Part shown: piece after piece, positions 17,265 through 21,515 of the stretch | How positions within the stretch are numbered: the stretch's first letter is position 1 | How the letters are laid out: each line of letters starts with the position of its first letter | NCBI GenBank assembly: GCA_946478755.1 | Contig: CAMLDJ010000068.1 | Location: forward strand, 1 to 21,515 | DNA: 21,515 nucleotides | Source of the DNA: an uncultured Pedobacter sp. | GTDB taxonomy: Bacteria; Bacteroidota; Bacteroidia; Sphingobacteriales; Sphingobacteriaceae | Reading direction: 5' to 3' | Translations under genes and position numbers: made by a program | The notes under the pieces: generated by a model | The model's database searches: none | What the model was told of the DNA's origin: nothing | The model's input: only the letters and a program-made list of their open reading frames with translations

Positions 17265-18863
17265 TTACTTAACAGGATCTCCCGAAATAACCCGCACTAC
17301 CTCTGTAACTTCGTTCCCTGTTACCACCGGAGTTTTAGCATGCTTAAAGTTATTATTTCCGAGGGTAATATCTTTAGTTTTTTCTCCACTTAATTTCAGG
17401 TACACAGGAGTGCCTGGTGCTGGAAAAGCATTATAAATAAATGCATTATTTACATCTTTAAGCTCAATTATCGCCGCGTTCTCATGAGGCGTATAGCTTT
17501 TCAATGCGTTTACAGTTAAACCATTAACGTTGTCAGCTTTAACAGCCGGACCTATTTCTGTATTTACCTGCACATTGTGAAATTCTATGCGGCTCGAATT
17601 ATGGATGCTGAAACCTGTTTTTGCTTCCATATTGATGTCATTAAACGTGATGTTATCAATAGGCATCTCCTCCAGTCCGTTTAAATAAGCAGCCTGGTTC
17701 ACCTGTCCGGTGATATTGCTGAAATGGATGTTTCTGAAACGTGGTGTACGCTCAGACACTGGTTCAACAGTAGTTTTGGCATATTGAAGGTCGAGCACAA
17801 TGGCCTGTTCCTGTATATTTTTCATAATGATGTTGTCCACTCTGATTTCTTCTACTATTCCACCCCTGCCACGTGCAGATTTAATGCGGATTCCACGGTC
17901 TGTGCCATCGAACACGCAATTAGAGATGGTGATCTTGCGTACATCACCCGACATTTCGCTCCCGATCACTACGCCACCATGACCAGAAAGCATGGTGCAA
18001 TTGGTAATCGTATAGTTCTCTGCCGGAACCGCCATCTTTCTACCCGGAGCATCTTTTCCCGATTTAATGGTGATGCAATCGTCACCTACACTGATGTGGC
18101 AGTTTGAGATGTGCACATTGTTACAGGATTCAGGATTAATCCCGTCTGTATTTGGCGAGTGTGGATTGTTGATGGTAACCGCATGTACCGTGACATTCTC
18201 GCAAAACTCCGGATTTATTGTCCAGAATGGGGAATTACGGATGGTAATCCCTTCAATCAACACATTTTTACAATACATAGGCTGTATAAACGGCGGGCGC
18301 AGGAAACCGCGCTTCATCTGCTTTGGCTCATCAGGCAAAAGAATGTCCTTATTTAGTTCATCAAACGTATACTGCCATTTGGAACGGGGTTGACCTTCTT
18401 TGTATCCTTCAACAAAATCCCACCATTTTTTACCATGTCCATCTATGATCCCCCGGCCTTTAATGGCAATATTTTCTGCTTTGTAGGCATAAAACAGTGG
18501 AGAAAAACTGGTAACATCCACGCCCTCATACCGGCTCTTAACCATTGGCAGGTAGTCGTCAAAATTATCACTGAAATGAAGTTCTGCACCGGCGTCAATA
18601 AAAATGGTGATGTTACTCTTTAAATGTATGGATCCAGTCAGGTATTTTCCGGCAGGGAAGTACACCGTACCGCCACCAGCTTTGGCAGCCGCATCTATAG
18701 CTTTTTTTATGGCTTGGGTAGCCAGTTTACTGCTGTCATTTTTTGCACCGTATTTTAAGACGTTGTAGTACGATTGTGCATTGGTGTTGAACACCGCAGT
18801 GCAACAGCACAATAGGATTACACTAAAAAATCTGGCAATAAGGTATGGGCTGTTAAGCTTCAT
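17265..18863 (-). CDS. GH28 polygalacturonase-type enzyme
   Basis: The protein has 532 residues: signal peptide (1-30, ending NTNAQ), a pectate-lyase-3-like N-terminal segment (YNVLKYGAKNDSS, GGGTVYFPAGKYLTGSIHLKSN) and a right-handed parallel beta-helix. All GH28 signatures are present: NTDGIN with D240, GDDCITIKSG with D261 and D262, SGHGGVVIGSEMSG with H295, and RIKSARGRGG with R326 and K328. GH28 inverts alpha-1,4 galacturonide or rhamnogalacturonan linkages. The SGHGGVVIGSEMSGDV form is frequent in bacterial exo-acting and rhamnogalacturonan-type members, so an exo-galacturonosidase or RG hydrolase is plausible. The region before cleavage contains three cysteines but no proper lipobox, so the protein is probably periplasmic. 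It starts 22 nt after the GH63-like gene and ends 49 nt before GH95. It is the best evidence for a pectic target. Confidence 0.95.
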   Translation of the reverse strand: MKLNSPYLIARFFSVILLCCCTAVFNTNAQSYYNVLKYGAKNDSSKLATQAIKKAIDAAAKAGGGTVYFPAGKYLTGSIHLKSNITIFIDAGAELHFSDNFDDYLPMVKSRYEGVDVTSFSPLFYAYKAENIAIKGRGIIDGHGKKWWDFVEGYKEGQPRSKWQYTFDELNKDILLPDEPKQMKRGFLRPPFIQPMYCKNVLIEGITIRNSPFWTINPEFCENVTVHAVTINNPHSPNTDGINPESCNNVHISNCHISVGDDCITIKSGKDAPGRKMAVPAENYTITNCTMLSGHGGVVIGSEMSGDVRKITISNCVFDGTDRGIRIKSARGRGGIVEEIRVDNIIMKNIQEQAIVLDLQYAKTTVEPVSERTPRFRNIHFSNITGQVNQAAYLNGLEEMPIDNITFNDINMEAKTGFSIHNSSRIEFHNVQVNTEIGPAVKADNVNGLTVNALKSYTPHENAAIIELKDVNNAFIYNAFPAPGTPVYLKLSGEKTKDITLGNNNFKHAKTPVVTGNEVTEVVRVISGDPVK

Positions 18864-18885
18864 TTAGACTATATTAAATTAGTAA

Positions 18886-20430
18886 TTACTTCAGTTGAAT
18901 GATGGCTGGCTTTAAATTTGCAGCCTGATAGATCTGTTTTCCATTGGCATACACCTGCAGGCCTTTGCCTTTGTTGTATTTGCGGCCGGTCTTGTCCCAG
19001 ACCACTTTAAGGGTTTTTCCATGGTAGGTGATGTTATCCAATGAAAACCAATCCCAGGCCCCTTCAGGAATAAGCGGATAAAAACCTACGGCCTGGTCTG
19101 CGCGTGGTTTAATGCCGATCAGGTCATTAATGATCAGGTCGCAGAAAGTGGAGTGGTTATAAAAACTGCTTCTTGGGTTATCACCTTTCAGCCATTCTCC
19201 GTTTTTCTCATCCTGGTATTCACCAAGATAAGGCTTACCATTCTTTTGATGCGACACAGCATATTTATGGAGTTCATTATAAAACACCTTAGGGGTCATC
19301 TTCCCATGATGTTTATAGCTGGTGAGTAAATTTGACAATCCTTTTAAAGTCTGCGAGCTGGCAAAAGGCCATAAAGCCCCATCCCATTCACAGCTATGCC
19401 CGGAACCACGGGTCCTGAACGTCGGCTCTCTTCTTTCCGCTGTGGTTAATCCCCATGGCGCGTTAAAGCCGGCAGTATCCAGTAGCTGGTCCCATGCCTT
19501 TGCGTATATGGGCTGATCAGCAGGAAGATTAAAATCCCAGGGAATAAAACCAATCGCCTCACGGGCATTTACCAATACGCCTTTCGGGGTACGTGTTTTA
19601 AAGAAGTCGCCTTTGCTATCCCATAAACTGTCCTGTACCAGCTTTTTAAGCTGTGCCGCCTTGCCGTTATATTTTTGCACAAGTTCTTTATTCCCTGCAA
19701 TACCTGCAATACTGGCCAATGCTCTGGCATTGCCGTACATGTAACTGTTGATGCTAGGTCTCCTGTTTTGATCTTTTCTTGATCCGCTTACCGACTCTTC
19801 CATCCCGTCCTTTACATCAAACTGCCAGAACAGGCCGCTATTTAGTTGTCTTTGTGTTTCCCATTTGGCATAATCTGCATCCAACGCTGGTAAAATGCGT
19901 TTTAAATGTGCTGCATCCGGAGTTACCAGATAGTTCTGATAAACGGCGTCATCTATCCAGCTGCTAAACTGGTGAAACCGCTGCTTGCTTTGTCCAACAT
20001 CGGCATGGTACAGCCAGAAATCAATATATTCCTTTAAGTAATCCGTATTCTTCAGCCAGCGGCCTTCATAGATATGATGCCCCAAAGCACAGCTGATGGA
20101 ATTGTATTTGCCGGCATGTTTAACCGGTTCAATAAACTCTGTAAAAATAAAGCCTTCCGGTGTTTTCACCAGATGCTTGCGGAAGGACCACCAACGGTAA
20201 TAATAGTTTCTTTCCAGTACCTCGTCCGGACATTCCAGTAAGGGAACATTTTGTGCCAGCCAGTCGAACGACTGCGCATTAGGAACGAAGTTCTTTACCG
20301 CTTCGGTATCGATGGAATTGAAATATTCCACATATTTTTTAAGCTTTGCCGTCGCCCGGCCCTGCTGTGCATAAAGTCCTGTTCCTGCACAGAGGAGCAA
20401 GGTCATCATTATCAGTTTTTTTAAATTCAT
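18886..20430 (-). CDS. Exported (alpha/alpha)6-barrel glycosidase, MGH1/GH63-like
   Basis: The protein has 514 residues with a signal peptide (MNLKKLIMMTLLLCAGTGLY, cut near AQ). The rest reads as an (alpha/alpha)6 toroid like mannosylglycerate hydrolase and GH63 enzymes: FWQFDVKDGMEESVSGSR (about 201-218; D208 is a candidate acid), RPSINSYMYGNARALASIA, KGDFFKTRTPKG, IPWDFNLP, and SGHSCEWDGALWPFASSQTL (343-362; E348 is a candidate base). The C-terminus (ITYHGKTLKVVWDKTG) is a short beta-rich tail common in clan members. The substrate cannot be deduced; in PULs, enzymes of this type remove alpha-linked terminal sugars. It lies 51 nt after the unrecognised protein and 22 nt before GH28, within the same unit. 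I am sure of the fold class and less so of the exact family. Confidence 0.75.
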   Translation of the reverse strand: MNLKKLIMMTLLLCAGTGLYAQQGRATAKLKKYVEYFNSIDTEAVKNFVPNAQSFDWLAQNVPLLECPDEVLERNYYYRWWSFRKHLVKTPEGFIFTEFIEPVKHAGKYNSISCALGHHIYEGRWLKNTDYLKEYIDFWLYHADVGQSKQRFHQFSSWIDDAVYQNYLVTPDAAHLKRILPALDADYAKWETQRQLNSGLFWQFDVKDGMEESVSGSRKDQNRRPSINSYMYGNARALASIAGIAGNKELVQKYNGKAAQLKKLVQDSLWDSKGDFFKTRTPKGVLVNAREAIGFIPWDFNLPADQPIYAKAWDQLLDTAGFNAPWGLTTAERREPTFRTRGSGHSCEWDGALWPFASSQTLKGLSNLLTSYKHHGKMTPKVFYNELHKYAVSHQKNGKPYLGEYQDEKNGEWLKGDNPRSSFYNHSTFCDLIINDLIGIKPRADQAVGFYPLIPEGAWDWFSLDNITYHGKTLKVVWDKTGRKYNKGKGLQVYANGKQIYQAANLKPAIIQLK

Positions 20431-20481
20431 CTGTTTCTTTTGTGTTTTTATTTATCAGATGGAACCTTTAATACGTCATCG

Positions 20482-21515
20482 TTATTCAAACAACCAGTCG
20501 ATATCTTTTCCTTTTCCATCCAGCCCTGCGTTATAGATTCGCATGTTCTGCCCTTCACTGATAAAACCAAGGATCATACAGGCGCCTTTGCCTAAAGTTA
20601 AGGTATTTGTCCCGGCTTCAAAGGAATAGGCATGTATGTTAACCGGTGGATATCCTTCTAAAACCAAGGCGTTGGAAATTTTTATTTCCGACTGCCCATA
20701 GTTATTTGCGCTGGCATCAGTTTCCAGTTCCGGGGCGGACAGATAGGACGGGCCTTTTTTATTGAAAAACCCCACCAGTACTTTTACCGGAGCATTGCTG
20801 CTGAACTTTATTGTGGTACCGGATTTTATCTGCTCTGCTTTAGTCAGTTTTATACCTTTAAGGCCCAGGAGCTGTTCTGTAACGTCTTTTATCCTGATTG
20901 CGGAATCTGTGTATACCACTGCATCTTTCTGAATGATATAGCTTTCATGGCCGGACAGCAGCTTTACCGCGGCATTTTTAAAGGGTTTAAGTACAGTGGC
21001 TTTACCAGAACCCACAGCTTTCAAAGAATCGATGCTATGTCTGAAGTGGTTGAGTTCCTTGGTAAATACCGGCAGCATCTCTTTCCAGTGGATAAAGGTT
21101 TTGTCGACACCCCGCATTGGTATTTTACGCTGCTTGGTCTGCATACTATTGGCATACAGATAGTTATTCTCTGTTAATTTAACCAGCTCAGCATAGTAAT
21201 CAACGCTTTTTTGAAGAAGGGGCAAGGCCTTTTCCAGGTCGGCCACCTCATTCGAATACTTATAGCGCAGCACCCACAGTGCAGATTTCACTTTTTCCGC
21301 ATAAAAATTGGCCATGGCATTATAGCAATGCATATCGTTTTTCAACCTGTTAAATTCTGCCGTATCCCTGGTTACAGCTGGCGCGGCTTGATTAATGGAG
21401 ATCAGTGCCTTTTTTCCGTGTTCGATCACTTCTTTAGCGATCTGAACAGGTGTTTCACCGATATGCCCCTGTTTTTTCCATTCCTTTTCAGCATACTCGA
21501 TGATCATTTCACCTT
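20482..21515 (-). CDS. Unrecognised large protein, C-terminal part only (runs off right edge)
   Basis: The frame is open at the right edge. Codons for G and E lie directly before the first in-window methionine (21505-21507), and no stop separates them from the edge, so that ATG is probably internal and the true start lies beyond 21515. About 344 residues are visible. Roughly the first 170 look like a helical bundle (IIEYAEKEWKKQ, MHCYNAMANFYAEKVKSALW, QKSVDYYAELVKLTENNYLY), and the KIPMRGVDKTFIHWKEMLP block follows the helices. The rest looks like a beta-sandwich (VKVLVGFFNKKGP, ISNALVLEGYPPVNIHAYSF, LTLGKGACMILGF). This layout suits the tail of a large carbohydrate-active enzyme, but the catalytic domain is outside the window and I cannot name a family. 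It is followed 51 nt later by the GH63-like gene. Confidence 0.8.
   Translation of the reverse strand, partial: GEMIIEYAEKEWKKQGHIGETPVQIAKEVIEHGKKALISINQAAPAVTRDTAEFNRLKNDMHCYNAMANFYAEKVKSALWVLRYKYSNEVADLEKALPLLQKSVDYYAELVKLTENNYLYANSMQTKQRKIPMRGVDKTFIHWKEMLPVFTKELNHFRHSIDSLKAVGSGKATVLKPFKNAAVKLLSGHESYIIQKDAVVYTDSAIRIKDVTEQLLGLKGIKLTKAEQIKSGTTIKFSSNAPVKVLVGFFNKKGPSYLSAPELETDASANNYGQSEIKISNALVLEGYPPVNIHAYSFEAGTNTLTLGKGACMILGFISEGQNMRIYNAGLDGKGKDIDWLFE

Noticed and set aside
1..21515. CRISPR array, tRNA, transposon or prophage signals
   Set aside because: No repeated spacer pattern, cloverleaf-like segment, transposase or integrase sequence was seen on reading both strands.

Overview
The window looks like part of a polysaccharide utilisation locus (PUL) from a Bacteroidota bacterium, most likely the Sphingobacteriaceae (Pedobacter-like). 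The reasons are paired SusC and SusD proteins, many exported glycoside hydrolases, a DUF3826 protein, AT-rich intergenic DNA with A-rich translation starts and few Shine-Dalgarno sequences, and protein sequences of the Pedobacter/Mucilaginibacter style. The genus is an inference; no rRNA or housekeeping gene is present to test it.

Layout from left to right. (1) Positions 1-635, minus strand: the N-terminal fifth of a second SusC-like TonB-dependent receptor, running off the left edge. Its 291-bp leader holds an 8-codon ORF and, further upstream, a strong intrinsic terminator (832-868) that closes the next unit. (2) Positions 927-6906, minus strand: a three-gene unit DUF3826 - SusC - SusD with spacings of 31 and 18 nt. 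(3) Positions 6907-7305: a 399-bp AT-rich divergent control region with an inverted repeat and a compact GC-rich stretch that can fold in two exclusive ways. (4) Positions 7306-8178, plus strand: a cupin/AraC-type regulator, the only plus-strand gene. (5) Positions 8180-21515, minus strand: a long catabolic unit, converging on the regulator with one base between stop codons. In transcription order it encodes an unrecognised large protein (only its C-terminal part is in the window), an (alpha/alpha)6 glycosidase of the MGH1/GH63-like type, a GH28 polygalacturonase-type enzyme, a GH95 enzyme with a large nested jelly-roll domain, a multidomain GH2 enzyme with a malectin module, an SSS-family solute symporter and a DapA/NanA-family aldolase.

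How the genes could work together (inference). SusC/SusD import oligosaccharides across the outer membrane. The hydrolases all carry ordinary signal peptides rather than lipoboxes, so they probably act in the periplasm. GH28 cuts galacturonate or rhamnogalacturonate linkages, GH95 removes alpha-L-fucose or alpha-L-galactose, GH2 removes a beta-linked sugar (galactose most likely) and the GH63-like enzyme an unknown sugar. The symporter takes one released sugar or sugar acid into the cytoplasm, and the DapA-like enzyme cleaves or dehydrates a 2-keto acid derived from it. A decorated pectin (rhamnogalacturonan-like) is the best guess for the target. No polysaccharide lyase, hybrid two-component sensor or surface glycan-binding lipoprotein is visible, so the locus probably continues past both edges.

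No tRNA, rRNA, CRISPR array, transposase or prophage gene was seen. The two gaps near 300 bp or longer (636-926 and 6907-7305) are described as features.
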